DNA from: Thalassobaculum_A sp040219615
GTDB taxonomy: Bacteria > Pseudomonadota > Alphaproteobacteria > Thalassobaculales > Thalassobaculaceae
Direction of reading: 5' to 3'
Assembly (NCBI RefSeq): GCF_040219615.1
Contig: NZ_JAVJSE010000040.1
Span: 124,001 to 188,000, forward strand
DNA length: 64,000 nt
Positions within the stretch are counted from its first letter, which is position 1. Each line of letters opens with the position of its first letter. Under the pieces are notes generated by a model. The model was not told the origin of the DNA. It saw nothing but the letters and a program-made list of their open reading frames with translations, and ran no database searches. Shown here one piece after another: positions 15,487 through 27,252 of this stretch. The translations under genes and the position numbers were made by a program.

Positions 15487-16815
15487 ATGCAGCGTGATGC
15501 GGCGCTGGCCTACTTCACCCGGGCGATGCCGGGAACCATCGCGGTCGCCGCTGCCGGCTACGCGCTGAACACCCTGCTGTTCATCAGCATGGCGCGGTTT
15601 CTCGATCCCGCGAACTTCGGCAGCCTCAAGGTCGCCGGGTCGACGATGCTGATCGCCTCGCTGGTGGTCGGCCTCGGGGGACACCGGGCCGCCGGCCGGT
15701 TCCTGCCTGTGCGGCTTTCGGGCTCGCGGCAGGCCGTCGCCTATCTCCGGTTCTTCGGGTTGGCGATCCTCGGTCTCTCGATCCTGCTGGCGGCGGCGAT
15801 CTGGGCGGTGGTCCTGACCGGCTCGGATCCGCTGCCGGACGACATCCACGGCCACCACCCGGTCTCCTTCGTCGTGATGCTGGTGCCGATCTGGGCCGGG
15901 CTGGACCTACTGTCGCAGACCTACATGGCGACCCGCCGCCCGGTGCTGGGAACGTTGCCGGCACGGTTCGTGTTTCCAGCCGTCGGCCTGGTCGTGATCG
16001 GCGTCGCGCACTGGAGCGGCTGGCGGCTCTCCGACGTGATGTTCGTGGCACTGCTGACGGCCTCGGGCACGCTGACCCTGTTGGCCTTCGCCGGCCATCT
16101 GGCGATCGCCGAGAAGGTCGCACCGCCGGACTCCGGATCGCAAAGCCCGGACACCGGCCGCCGGGCCACCTCCGCGGAGCCGCGCGACTGGCTGGCGCTG
16201 TCGCTGCCGATGATGGGGTCGAGTCTGCTGGTCATGCTGGTCGCGGAGACGCCGCTGCTCGCCCTCGCGCTGCTCGACCGGTCGCATTCCGCCGGTCTCT
16301 ACGGCGCGGCCGCCCTGCTTACCCAGAGCTTCCTGGTGATCGTCGCCTGCCAGCGACAGATCTACGGCCCGGCGGTCGCCGGCGCGCTGGCCGAAGGCCC
16401 GGCGGCGGCGCGACGGCTGTACGCACATTCCCAGCGCCAGGCCCTGCTGTTCGTCGTCCCGCTGGCCGCGGCACTGGTCCTCGGAGCCGACCGGCTGCTC
16501 GGCCTGTTCGGCCCCGGCTTCGCCGAGGAGCGGGTGATCCTGTGGATCCTGGTTGCCGGGTTGACGGTCCAGGTCCCGATGGCGATGGCCAGCCGGTGGC
16601 TGAACTACGCGGGCCTCGCCCGCCAGGTGCTGATCGCGGAGGGGACTGCGGCGGCGGCCATGGTCGTCGGCACCGCCGTCTCGATCCCGCAGTTCGGGCC
16701 GGTCGGCGCGGCCGCCACCTATGCCGGCGTGGTCGCCGCGAAGTCGATCGCCCTCGCTCTCCTGGCGCACCGGCGGCTCGGTCTGCCGGTCCTGGCGGCC
16801 GGTACCGGGGCCTGA
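15487..16815 (+). CDS. Wzx-like oligosaccharide flippase (MOP superfamily)
   Basis: The 442-residue protein has about 12-14 hydrophobic segments and the pattern of polysaccharide-type MOP flippases, with FLDPANFGSLKVAGS near residue 40 and APPD/SQSPD-rich linkers between the two halves. Such proteins move lipid-linked saccharides across the inner membrane. It is followed 64 bases later by a FemAB-like acyltransferase on the same strand, suggesting a cell-surface polysaccharide job, although no glycosyltransferase is nearby. Confidence 0.82.
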   Translation: MQRDAALAYFTRAMPGTIAVAAAGYALNTLLFISMARFLDPANFGSLKVAGSTMLIASLVVGLGGHRAAGRFLPVRLSGSRQAVAYLRFFGLAILGLSILLAAAIWAVVLTGSDPLPDDIHGHHPVSFVVMLVPIWAGLDLLSQTYMATRRPVLGTLPARFVFPAVGLVVIGVAHWSGWRLSDVMFVALLTASGTLTLLAFAGHLAIAEKVAPPDSGSQSPDTGRRATSAEPRDWLALSLPMMGSSLLVMLVAETPLLALALLDRSHSAGLYGAAALLTQSFLVIVACQRQIYGPAVAGALAEGPAAARRLYAHSQRQALLFVVPLAAALVLGADRLLGLFGPGFAEERVILWILVAGLTVQVPMAMASRWLNYAGLARQVLIAEGTAAAAMVVGTAVSIPQFGPVGAAATYAGVVAAKSIALALLAHRRLGLPVLAAGTGA

Positions 16816-16879
16816 CCGCGGCGGCGATCGGGCGCTTCGGGGAACTGGAAATCGCGAGGGGTTCGGTTACCCTGCCGCC

Positions 16880-17845
16880 ATGACCATCGCCCTGCCCGAA
16901 TGCCGGATCGTCTGGGATCCACTGGACAGTCCGGCCTGGGACGAGGCGTTCGCCGGGATCCGGCGCTCCAACCTGCTGCAGTCCGCCGGCTATGCCCGCG
17001 CGGTCTGCCCGCCCAAGGGGCAGCGCCCGCGCCGCGGCCGGATCCTGATCGACGGCGAGCCGGCCGGCCTGTTCCAGATCCAGGAGGCGCAGATCCTGTG
17101 GCGGGCGATCCACGCGGTGATCCTCGACCGCGGGCCGTTGTGGCTGGACGGCCATGGCGGCCCCGCTCATGTCGCGGCGTTCTTCCGGGCGTTCGACGCC
17201 GCGGTCCCGCGCCGGATCGGCCGGCGCCGGCGGATCCTGCCGGAGGTGTCCGACACGCCCGAGATGCGCGCCGCCCTGGACGGCACCCGGCTGCGGCGGC
17301 GCAGCGGGTCGGTCGGCTACCAGACCGTCTGGGTCGACCTGCGGCCCGAGCCGGAGGCCCTGCGGGCCGGCCTGAAGGGCAAATGGCGGGCGGAGCTGGC
17401 CAAGGGCGAGAAGTCCGGCCTGGCGACCGACTGGTCGTGGAGCGGCGCCACCCTGCCCAGGTTGCTGAAGGGCTACGAGCGCGATCGGACCGCCCGCGGC
17501 TATCCCGGGCCGGAGCCCCGCACCGTCGCCGAACTGTGTCGGGCGCTGCTGCCGGAACGCCGGGTGCTGGCCGGAACCGCGGCCCTGGATGGCCGGCCGG
17601 TCGCCGCAGTCCTGCTGTTCGGACACGGCGGCTCGGCGACCTACCAGATCGGCTGGACGACGCCGGACGGCCGTGACGCCCGGGCCGGCCACCTGCTGCT
17701 GTGGCAGGCCATGGAGCGGCTCAGGGAGGCCGGCTACCGCGACCTCGACCTGGGCGGCGTGAACGACGCCGAAGCCAGGGGCGTGAAGACCTTCAAGTCC
17801 GGCCTGGGCGGCGAGACGGTCACGCTGGTCGGGCAGTACGAGTGA
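16880..17845 (+). CDS. FemAB/BioF2-like GNAT acyltransferase
   Basis: The 321-residue protein contains a duplicated GNAT-like fold. Recognisable parts are the N-terminal LLQSAGYARAV, the region KGKWRAELAKGEKSGL, and the C-terminal GHLLLWQAMERLREAGYRDLDLGGVN. This matches the acetyltransferases of the BioF2/FemAB group that often sit beside polysaccharide genes. The ATG at 16880 starts the conserved region. Its partner is the flippase upstream. The acyl donor and acceptor cannot be told from sequence. Confidence 0.82.
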   Translation: MTIALPECRIVWDPLDSPAWDEAFAGIRRSNLLQSAGYARAVCPPKGQRPRRGRILIDGEPAGLFQIQEAQILWRAIHAVILDRGPLWLDGHGGPAHVAAFFRAFDAAVPRRIGRRRRILPEVSDTPEMRAALDGTRLRRRSGSVGYQTVWVDLRPEPEALRAGLKGKWRAELAKGEKSGLATDWSWSGATLPRLLKGYERDRTARGYPGPEPRTVAELCRALLPERRVLAGTAALDGRPVAAVLLFGHGGSATYQIGWTTPDGRDARAGHLLLWQAMERLREAGYRDLDLGGVNDAEARGVKTFKSGLGGETVTLVGQYE

Positions 17846-17866
17846 GGGAGCGGCGGTACGCAGCTG

Positions 17867-17985
17867 CCCGTCGTCCCGTGGGTCCCGGAGCCGGCCGCTG
17901 TCGCGGCCCCTCCGAGATGACGACAATCCCCCATTTCGTCATTCCGGAGACGCGCGAGCGGGCTCCGGAACCCACCCGCCGCTCC
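17867..17985. repeat. intergenic inverted-repeat element, copy B
   Basis: The left arm begins CCCGTCGTCCCGTGGGTCCC and the right arm ends GGCTCCGGAACCCACCCGCC, its near inverse. The inner arms CTCCGAGATGACGA and TCGTCATTCCGGAG match at 12 of 14 bases. It lies between the convergent acyltransferase and polA genes. Same family as the elements at 13778, 34564 and 38029. Confidence 0.82.
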
Positions 17986-18004
17986 ATCGCCCGGGCCCAA
18001 AGGC

Positions 18005-20860
<2,856 letters not shown>

Positions 20861-20970
20861 CGTCGGGCCTTTCTCGGGCGGGTTCGGACGGGCGTCGGAC
20901 TCTACCCCGCCGGGCGCGAGGGACAAGGGGGCGCGGCCGGGGTTGACCGGCGGTCGTCGGCAGCTAGAGT

Positions 20971-20985
20971 GTTCCCGTATTGTTC
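20971..20985 (+). promoter_or_regulatory. LexA (SOS) box of alphaproteobacterial type
   Basis: GTTC-CCGTATT-GTTC is an exact match to the GTTC-N7-GTTC direct repeat bound by alphaproteobacterial LexA. It lies 29 bases upstream of the dksA-like ATG at 21015 and 110 bases upstream of polA. A match by chance somewhere in a window this size is possible, but the intergenic position near start codons makes it worth testing. Confidence 0.55.
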
Positions 20986-21014
20986 CGATCGGTCAACCGC
21001 CCCCGGAGGCCCGG

Positions 21015-21365
21015 ATGGACACCACCGAGACCGACCTCGACCGGCTGCGGCGGGACCTCGCCGACCGCCTGGACGGGCTGCGGCGCAGCACCGCGGCCAC
21101 GGCGGACGACCGCAGGCCGGTGGCGCTCGACCAGTCGTCGGTCGGCCGGCTGTCGCGGATGGACGCCCTGCAGATGCAGGCCATGGCCCAGGCGACCGAA
21201 GGCCGCCGCGCCCTGGAGATCCTGCGGATCGAGGCGACGCTGAAGCGGATCGAGGCGGGCGACTACGGCTGGTGCGTATCCTGCGGCGAGGCGATCGCGC
21301 CGAAGCGGCTGGCCGCCGACCCTACCGTTGCGACCTGCATCGACTGTGCGGCCGCCGGCGGCTGA
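21015..21365 (+). CDS. DksA/TraR-family zinc-finger protein
   Basis: The 116-residue protein has an N-terminal helical coiled-coil and the four-cysteine zinc finger C-x2-C ... C-x2-C (WCVSCGEAIAPKRLAADPTVATCIDC region, about residues 88-112). DksA/TraR proteins enter the RNA polymerase secondary channel; the short variants work without ppGpp. GGAGG lies five bases before the ATG. A LexA-type box just upstream suggests induction by DNA damage. Whether it has the acidic coiled-coil tip needed for DksA activity is unclear. Confidence 0.88.
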   Translation: MDTTETDLDRLRRDLADRLDGLRRSTAATADDRRPVALDQSSVGRLSRMDALQMQAMAQATEGRRALEILRIEATLKRIEAGDYGWCVSCGEAIAPKRLAADPTVATCIDCAAAGG

Positions 21366-21407
21366 CAGCGGCCGCCCCGGCCGGGGCAACCTCAGCCGGG
21401 GACACGC

Positions 21408-22409
21408 TCAGCCGGCGGCGCCGACATTGACCAGGACCACCTGGCCGGACTCCATGGTGATCGGCATGAACGGCTTGCTCTCGGGCGTCCGCATGAACTT
21501 GTTGACCGCCACCCGGGCGCCGATCATCGCCCCGGAATGGCCGGCGTCCTCGCAGATGATCACGCCTCTCGGCGCCATGCGGGGCGCCAGCGCGAGCAGC
21601 CCCGCATAGACCGCGTCATACATGTCGACATCCAGGTTCGCCACGGCGATCGGGTCGAGATCGCCCGGGAACTCGTCCGAGATGATGTTATGCCGCCGGA
21701 CGTCCACCGTGACCCCGTCGCCGGCCATGGATCTGAGGCGCTCGGCCACGATGTCCATCGGGTCGCCGTTCACGTGGGTCGCCATCCAGAACGCGTCGGC
21801 GCTTTTCAACGCCTCTGCATAGACGAACCCCTCGAACACATCCATGAACACGCAGGACCGCTCGACACCGGTCAGGCGCATGTAGTTCAGCGCGAACATG
21901 CCGCTGACCCCATTGAAGACCCCGACCTCCACATACTTGCCCTCGACCTCGCGCGTGACGTCGATGAACTGGGCGATGTTGCAGAAGTCGAAAACGTCGA
22001 CATGCGCCAGGCCCAGCGCGCCCGCCGTCTCCCGGGTCTGCGTGATCGCCTGCCGCGTCGGCCGGCTCACATGCATGTACAGCGCCGTGTCGGTCACCGA
22101 CGCGGCGATGTAGGGGATGCCGCGGTCGATCAGATACTCCGCCATGCGAGCGGCGCTGTCGTCGCAGTCGAAAGCCAGCAAGGGCATGACGCCGCCCCGC
22201 TTCAGGGTGGCGACGGCGGGCGGGATCGGGTCGCCGGCGACGAAGGCGATCGGGGCCAGGTCCCATCCGAGGCCGGCGGCCTGGACCAGGTCAGGCGCAT
22301 CGGTGATCACCTGCGCGACACCCTTCGGGTACCGGAGTTCGAAGCGCGTCTTTATGGCCCCCAGGACGTCGTTGTCCAGACGACGTTGCTTCCAGTTGCG
22401 TCGCGCCAT
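21408..22409 (-). CDS. TylF/macrocin O-methyltransferase-like SAM-dependent methyltransferase
   Basis: The 333-residue protein has a methyltransferase fold in its second half: the SAM-binding EGKYVEVGVFNGVSGMFALNYM, FMDVFEGFVYAEAL and NLDVDMYDAVYAGL are typical of the TylF-like group. The first about 120 residues are an extra domain of unknown role. The start at 22409 has GAGGGG six to seven bases upstream and replaces a longer open frame from 22448. The methyl acceptor is unknown. Confidence 0.75.
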   Translation of the reverse strand: MARRNWKQRRLDNDVLGAIKTRFELRYPKGVAQVITDAPDLVQAAGLGWDLAPIAFVAGDPIPPAVATLKRGGVMPLLAFDCDDSAARMAEYLIDRGIPYIAASVTDTALYMHVSRPTRQAITQTRETAGALGLAHVDVFDFCNIAQFIDVTREVEGKYVEVGVFNGVSGMFALNYMRLTGVERSCVFMDVFEGFVYAEALKSADAFWMATHVNGDPMDIVAERLRSMAGDGVTVDVRRHNIISDEFPGDLDPIAVANLDVDMYDAVYAGLLALAPRMAPRGVIICEDAGHSGAMIGARVAVNKFMRTPESKPFMPITMESGQVVLVNVGAAG

Positions 22410-22618
22410 GGTCCGCCCCTCTGACTTGGAGAACACCCTGACGGACATCTCCCCAACGGGACAACCGCTGCACCCGTCGATCCGGCAAAGCTAGTCCATC
22501 GGAATGACGCTGAGAAGCGCGACGCCGCTCGGCCGGCCGGCACGGGCGCGCCGCCCCTGTAACCCGGGCGCCCCCGGCGGCATTGGACGCCCGAGAACCC
22601 GACCACGGAGGTCCCATC

Positions 22619-23077
22619 ATGCGGAAAGCCTGTATCGGCCTGCTGCTGGCCGCAGCCGCACTGGTCATGATCGCGGCGGTGCCGGCACGCGCTGGCGAGG
22701 CCCCGGTCTACACCGGCTTCCTGTCGAGCCTGGCGGTCAACGGCTACGACCCGGTCGCGTATTTCACCGATGGCGGGCCGGTCGAGGGATCGCCGGCATT
22801 CGAGAGCACCTACAGGGGCGCCACCTGGCGGTTCGCGTCGGCGGCTAACAAGGCCACGTTCGACGCCGACCCGGCGGCATTCGCCCCACAATACGGCGGC
22901 TACTGCGCCTGGGCGGTTTCCCAAGGCTATACTGCCAAGGGCGACCCGGCGATCTGGCGGATCGTCGACGGCAAACTGTACCTGAACTACAACGCGGCGG
23001 TGCAGCAAAACTGGGAGAAGGACGTCGCCGGCAACATCACCGCTGCCGACGCCAACTGGCCGAAGGTCCTGAAGTAG
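22619..23077 (+). CDS. exported YHS-domain protein
   Basis: The 152-residue protein has a signal peptide (MRKACIGLLLAAAALVMIAAVPARAG) and a YHS-like domain: NGYDPVAYFTDGGPVEGSPAF, TWRFASAANKATFDADP and YGGYCAWAVSQGYTAKGDP. Such periplasmic proteins are common in alphaproteobacteria. Metal binding has been proposed for the domain, but its reaction is not known. GGAGGT lies seven bases upstream of the ATG. It converges with the small zinc-finger gene at 23082. Confidence 0.88.
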   Translation: MRKACIGLLLAAAALVMIAAVPARAGEAPVYTGFLSSLAVNGYDPVAYFTDGGPVEGSPAFESTYRGATWRFASAANKATFDADPAAFAPQYGGYCAWAVSQGYTAKGDPAIWRIVDGKLYLNYNAAVQQNWEKDVAGNITAADANWPKVLK

Positions 23078-23081
23078 CCGG

Positions 23082-23267
23082 TCAGGCCGCCCGGTCGTCC
23101 TCGCCCGGCGCCACCTGGACATAGGTGCGTGAGCAGTACGGGCACACCACCTGGTGCTCGTCCTCGGGGATCTCCAGGAACACCCGCGGATGGCCGAGCG
23201 CGCCGCCGCCGCCGTCGCAGGCGACGGTATGGCTGGTGACCTCGATGGTCTCGAACGGCTGGGCCAT
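23082..23267 (-). CDS. zf-CHCC zinc-finger domain protein
   Basis: The 61-residue protein keeps the CHCC pattern VACDGGGGALGHPRVFLEI ... VVCPYCSRTYV. This is the same fold as mitochondrial complex I accessory subunit NDUFS6 and small alphaproteobacterial proteins. It binds zinc through Cys, His, Cys, Cys. The start at 23267 has GGGGGAG six bases upstream. Its role in bacteria is not established. Confidence 0.88.
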   Translation of the reverse strand: MAQPFETIEVTSHTVACDGGGGALGHPRVFLEIPEDEHQVVCPYCSRTYVQVAPGEDDRAA

Positions 23268-23486
23268 CTGATGCTCCCCCGAACTCGGATGCGGTCGCGG
23301 CTGGCGGCCGGCTCGCCGGCCGCCACGCCCCATATGCGGGACCGGGCGCCGCTTGTCCAGCGCCACGCCGGATGATACCCAGGGCCGCGCCGACCGCAAG
23401 GATCCCAGGGCCCATGGCCGCCTGCGTCACCCCGTTTCCCGGCTCTCCCGCCGCCGTCACGCCCGCCGCCGACAGGCCCGACCGGC

Positions 23487-24518
23487 ATGCGGCCTGACCG
23501 CCGCCGCGCCGGCGCCGTCCTGGCCGTCCTGCTGGCCCTGCTGCTGTCGGCCTGCGCGCCGACAGTGGTGTCTCCGGGGCCGGCCGACCGGAAGCCCTGG
23601 CTGGTCGACGGTCACGCCGCGCTGATGGCCGACGGCACCCGGCTGCCGCTGCGGGGCTGGCGACCGGCCGGCGAAGCGGTCGCTGCGGTGGTGGCCCTGC
23701 ACGGCTTCGGCGACTACTCCAACGCCTTCGCGGAGCTCGGGCCGACGCTGTCCGGCGCCGGGGTCGCGGTGTTCGCCGCCGACCAGCGCGGCTTCGGCCG
23801 GGCCGGGCGCTGGGGCCGCTGGCACGGCGTCGATACCCTGGTCGACGATGCCCGCACCCTGGTCGCACTGGTGCGGGACGCCTATCCGGGCCGGCCGGTC
23901 TACCTGATGGGCGAGAGCATGGGCGGAGCGGTCGCGATGCTGGCCATGGCCGGCGACGATCGCCACGGGCCGGCCGCCGACGGCGCCATCCTGTCGGCCC
24001 CGGCGGTCTGGGGCCGCGAGTGGATGCCGTTCTATCAGGTCTGGGCCCTCGAACTGGCCGGCCACACCATCCCATGGTTGCCGCTGAACCCGCGCGGACT
24101 GCCGTTCAAGCCGTCCGACAACATCGCGATGCTGCGGCGGCTCGCCCGCGACCCGCTGTTCGTCAAGAACCCGCGGGTCGACGCAGTGTACGGACTGGTC
24201 GACCTGATGGACGCCGCCCAGCGGGCGGCACCGATGGTGCACGGGCCCCTGCTGGTGCTGTATGGCGGCAAGGACGACCTGGTGCCGAAGAAGCCGACCT
24301 GCGCGGTGCTCGGCAAGCTGCGCGCCCGGCCCGGCGACGGCATGCGGGTCGTGCTGTACCCGGACGGCCACCACATGCTGTTCCGGGATCTCGACGGCGC
24401 CCGGGTGGTGGCGGACATCGCCGCCTGGGCCGGCGACCCGCGCGCGGCCCTGCCGTCCGGCGACGAGCGCGATCCCGACGGCGCCTGGCTCGACCGGTTC
24501 TGCGAGCCGAAGGACTGA
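23487..24518 (+). CDS. lipoprotein alpha/beta hydrolase (monoacylglycerol lipase-like)
   Basis: The 343-residue protein has a lipoprotein signal peptide with lipobox LSAC, so it is likely anchored in a membrane. It then has an alpha/beta hydrolase with VALHGFGDYSNAF, the nucleophile elbow GESMGG (Ser144), GGKDDLVP supplying the acid, and DGHHMLF supplying the histidine. The order and length match monoacylglycerol lipase-type hydrolases. The natural ester is unknown. Confidence 0.9.
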   Translation: MRPDRRRAGAVLAVLLALLLSACAPTVVSPGPADRKPWLVDGHAALMADGTRLPLRGWRPAGEAVAAVVALHGFGDYSNAFAELGPTLSGAGVAVFAADQRGFGRAGRWGRWHGVDTLVDDARTLVALVRDAYPGRPVYLMGESMGGAVAMLAMAGDDRHGPAADGAILSAPAVWGREWMPFYQVWALELAGHTIPWLPLNPRGLPFKPSDNIAMLRRLARDPLFVKNPRVDAVYGLVDLMDAAQRAAPMVHGPLLVLYGGKDDLVPKKPTCAVLGKLRARPGDGMRVVLYPDGHHMLFRDLDGARVVADIAAWAGDPRAALPSGDERDPDGAWLDRFCEPKD

Positions 24519-24653
24519 CCGTCCCGTTGCGTGAAATGCCGTTTTATTTACTTTCCGCCCGCGACCGCCCTATGCTTCCCGTTCCTGGTTGAGACGGCCC
24601 GCAGAAGGCCGGCGCCTCGGCGCCCCGACGCAGGCCCGGCGCAGGGAGGAACC

Positions 24654-25520
24654 ATGGCCCGCCCGCCCAAGCGGCCGCGTATCGCCTCGGTCGACGACTG
24701 GCAGACCGGCAGTGCGACCGAGCCCGGCTTCGTGACCGCCCTGGCGCGCGGCCTGGACATCCTGCGCGCCTTCGGACCCCAGGACGAACTGCTCGGCAAC
24801 GGCGACCTCGCCGACCGCACCGGCATTCCGCGCTCGACCGTCTCCCGGCTGACCCAGACCCTGACCTCGCTCGGCTACCTGCGCCATGTCGGGCGCTACG
24901 AGAAGTACCAGCTCGGGGCCGGCATCCTGGCGCTCGGCTACCACCGTCTGGCGGCCTCCGGGGTCCGCGAGGCCGCCCGGCCGCACATGCAGGCGCTGGC
25001 CAACGCCGCCGACTGCGCGATCGCCATGGGTGCCGCAGACCGGCTCACCATGATCTACATCGAGGTCTGCCACGGCGCCGGGCCGATGATCCTGCGCCTG
25101 GGCGTCGGCTCGCGGGTCCCGATCGCGCTCACCGCCATGGGCCGGGCCTATGTGGCGGCCCTGCCGGAGCGTGAGCGCGACCTGGTGATGCGCCGGCTGC
25201 GCGATGCCGACCCGGAGGGCTGGGCCGAGACCCGGCGGGCGCTGGACGAGGCGCAGCGGCAGTGCCGGACCGAGGGCTTCTGCGTCGCGATCGGCGCCTG
25301 GCACAACGGCATCTCTTCGGCCGGCGTGGCGCTCCCCATGGACGGCGGCTCGCAGATCCTGGCGTTCAACTGCGGCGGCGCCAGCCACCGGCTGACGCGC
25401 CCGCTGCTGGAGCGCAGGCACGGCCCCGCGCTGCTCGACATGGCGGAACGCATCCGGCGCGACCTGTTCACCGCGCCGACGGCGGCGATCCCGCCGGGAG
25501 CATCGCACTATGCCGTCTGA
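24654..25520 (+). CDS. IclR-family transcriptional regulator
   Basis: The 288-residue protein has a winged helix-turn-helix (ALARGLDILRAFG, DLADRTGIPRSTVSRLTQTL) and an IclR effector domain (RLGVGSRVPIALTAMGRAYVAAL, GAWHNGISSAGVALP). GGGAGGA lies five bases before the ATG. It is followed by two palindromes and then the branched-chain-type ABC importer on the same strand, so it probably controls those genes and perhaps itself. The AT-rich stretch at about 24530-24560 may be its own promoter. Confidence 0.92.
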   Translation: MARPPKRPRIASVDDWQTGSATEPGFVTALARGLDILRAFGPQDELLGNGDLADRTGIPRSTVSRLTQTLTSLGYLRHVGRYEKYQLGAGILALGYHRLAASGVREAARPHMQALANAADCAIAMGAADRLTMIYIEVCHGAGPMILRLGVGSRVPIALTAMGRAYVAALPERERDLVMRRLRDADPEGWAETRRALDEAQRQCRTEGFCVAIGAWHNGISSAGVALPMDGGSQILAFNCGGASHRLTRPLLERRHGPALLDMAERIRRDLFTAPTAAIPPGASHYAV

Positions 25521-25530
25521 CGGGCCCATG

Positions 25531-25547
25531 TTTCCACAATACGGAAT
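25531..25547. promoter_or_regulatory. candidate IclR operator
   Basis: TTTCCACAATACGGAAT holds TTCC-N7-GGAA, an inverted repeat of the kind IclR-type regulators bind. It lies ten bases after the iclR stop and about 200 bases upstream of livG. Assignment rests on symmetry and position only. Confidence 0.45.
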
Positions 25548-25560
25548 ATAATTTCATTTT

Positions 25561-25589
25561 GTTTGACACGGTTTGCGGGCCGGTCAAAC
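25561..25589 (+). promoter_or_regulatory. promoter -35 region within a GTTTGAC...GTCAAAC inverted repeat
   Basis: GTTTGAC (25561-25567) and GTCAAAC (25583-25589) are perfect inverted 7-base arms with a 15-base gap. The left arm contains a consensus -35 TTGACA at 25563-25568. The -10 region about 17 bases later is weak. A regulator binding both arms would cover the promoter. Confidence 0.45.
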
Positions 25590-25676
25590 TGTCACCCGTG
25601 CTCCGCGACCACAGACCGCGGGGCCGATCCGAAACGACGGCGATCAACGACCGTCCGAGGATCAGGGAGGAAAACG

Positions 25677-25742
25677 ATGGTCTGCTGGAACGGGCGTGTC
25701 CGACCCGGAGCGGGTGCTCGACACCCGCAGGAGCCGCAATGA
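25677..25742 (+). CDS. 21-codon leader ORF overlapping livG
   Basis: The ATG at 25677 has a strong GGGAGGA ribosome site five bases upstream and opens a 21-residue frame (MVCWNGRVRP then GAGARHPQEPQ). Its TGA overlaps the livG ATG as ATGA at 25739-25742. Its ribosome site is better than livG's own. It therefore looks like a translated leader that couples ribosome entry to livG. It may also act as a sensor, but no attenuator hairpin was found in it. Confidence 0.5.
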   Translation: MVCWNGRVRPGAGARHPQEPQ

Positions 25743-26527
25743 CAGCGGCGGCAGCTCCCCTGCTCGAGGTCGAGAATGTCCGCGTCACGTTCGGCGGGAT
25801 CGTCGCCCTCGACGGCGTGTCCTTCTCTGTCCAGCGCGGCTCGATCGCCGGCCTGATCGGGCCGAACGGCGCCGGCAAGACGACGATGTTCAACTGCATC
25901 AGCCGGATCTACCAGGTCGACTCCGGCGACATCCGGGTCGACGGCCGTCCGATGCTGGACACCCCGATCCACGGCATCAGCCAGGCCGGGCTGGGCCGGA
26001 CGTTCCAGAACCTGGCGCTGTTCGGCAAGCTGTCGGTGCTCGACAACGTGATGATCGGCGCCCACCCCCGCACCACCGGCAACTTCGTCAGCGACGCCCT
26101 GCGGCTGCTCGGCGTGCGGCCCCGCGAGACCGCGATCCGCGACGAGGCGATGGCGCTGCTCGAGGAGCTGCGGCTCGACGGTGTCGCCAACGACATCGTC
26201 TCGTCGCTTCCCTTCGGCACCCAGAAGCGGGTCGAGCTGGCGCGGGCCCTGGCCTCGAGGCCGACCCTGCTGATGCTCGACGAACCGGCCGGCGGCCTGA
26301 ACCACGACGAGGTCGAGGAGTTCAAGGACGTGGTCCGGCGGATCCGCGACCACCGCCAGATCTCGGTGCTGCTGGTCGAGCACCACATGAACCTGGTGAT
26401 GAGCGTCTCCGACCAGGTCGTGGTGCTGAACTTCGGCCGCAAGATCGCCGAGGGCACGCCGTCCGAGGTCCAGCAGAACCCCGAGGTGATCGAGGCCTAT
26501 CTCGGCTCCGGGTCGGAGGTGCACTGA
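25739..26527 (+). CDS. livG: branched-chain-type (HAAT) ABC transporter ATP-binding protein
   Basis: The 262-residue ATPase has Walker A GPNGAGKTT, a LivG-type signature region (SSLPFGTQKRVELARAL), Walker B LLMLDEPAGGL and the H-loop VEHHM. It powers import with LivF, LivH and LivM. The start at 25739 overlaps the stop of the leader ORF; GGAG lies about five bases upstream. HAAT importers carry branched-chain amino acids but also urea, amides and aromatic acids, so the solute is not fixed. Confidence 0.93.
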   Translation: MTAAAAPLLEVENVRVTFGGIVALDGVSFSVQRGSIAGLIGPNGAGKTTMFNCISRIYQVDSGDIRVDGRPMLDTPIHGISQAGLGRTFQNLALFGKLSVLDNVMIGAHPRTTGNFVSDALRLLGVRPRETAIRDEAMALLEELRLDGVANDIVSSLPFGTQKRVELARALASRPTLLMLDEPAGGLNHDEVEEFKDVVRRIRDHRQISVLLVEHHMNLVMSVSDQVVVLNFGRKIAEGTPSEVQQNPEVIEAYLGSGSEVH

Positions 26528-26528
26528 G

Positions 26529-27242
<714 letters not shown>

Positions 27243-27252
27243 GGACCACCGG

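Noticed and set aside
13306..15858. An 850-codon frame on the minus strand
   Set aside because: Covers the amidohydrolase, peptidase and DJ-1 genes antisense and has no motif.
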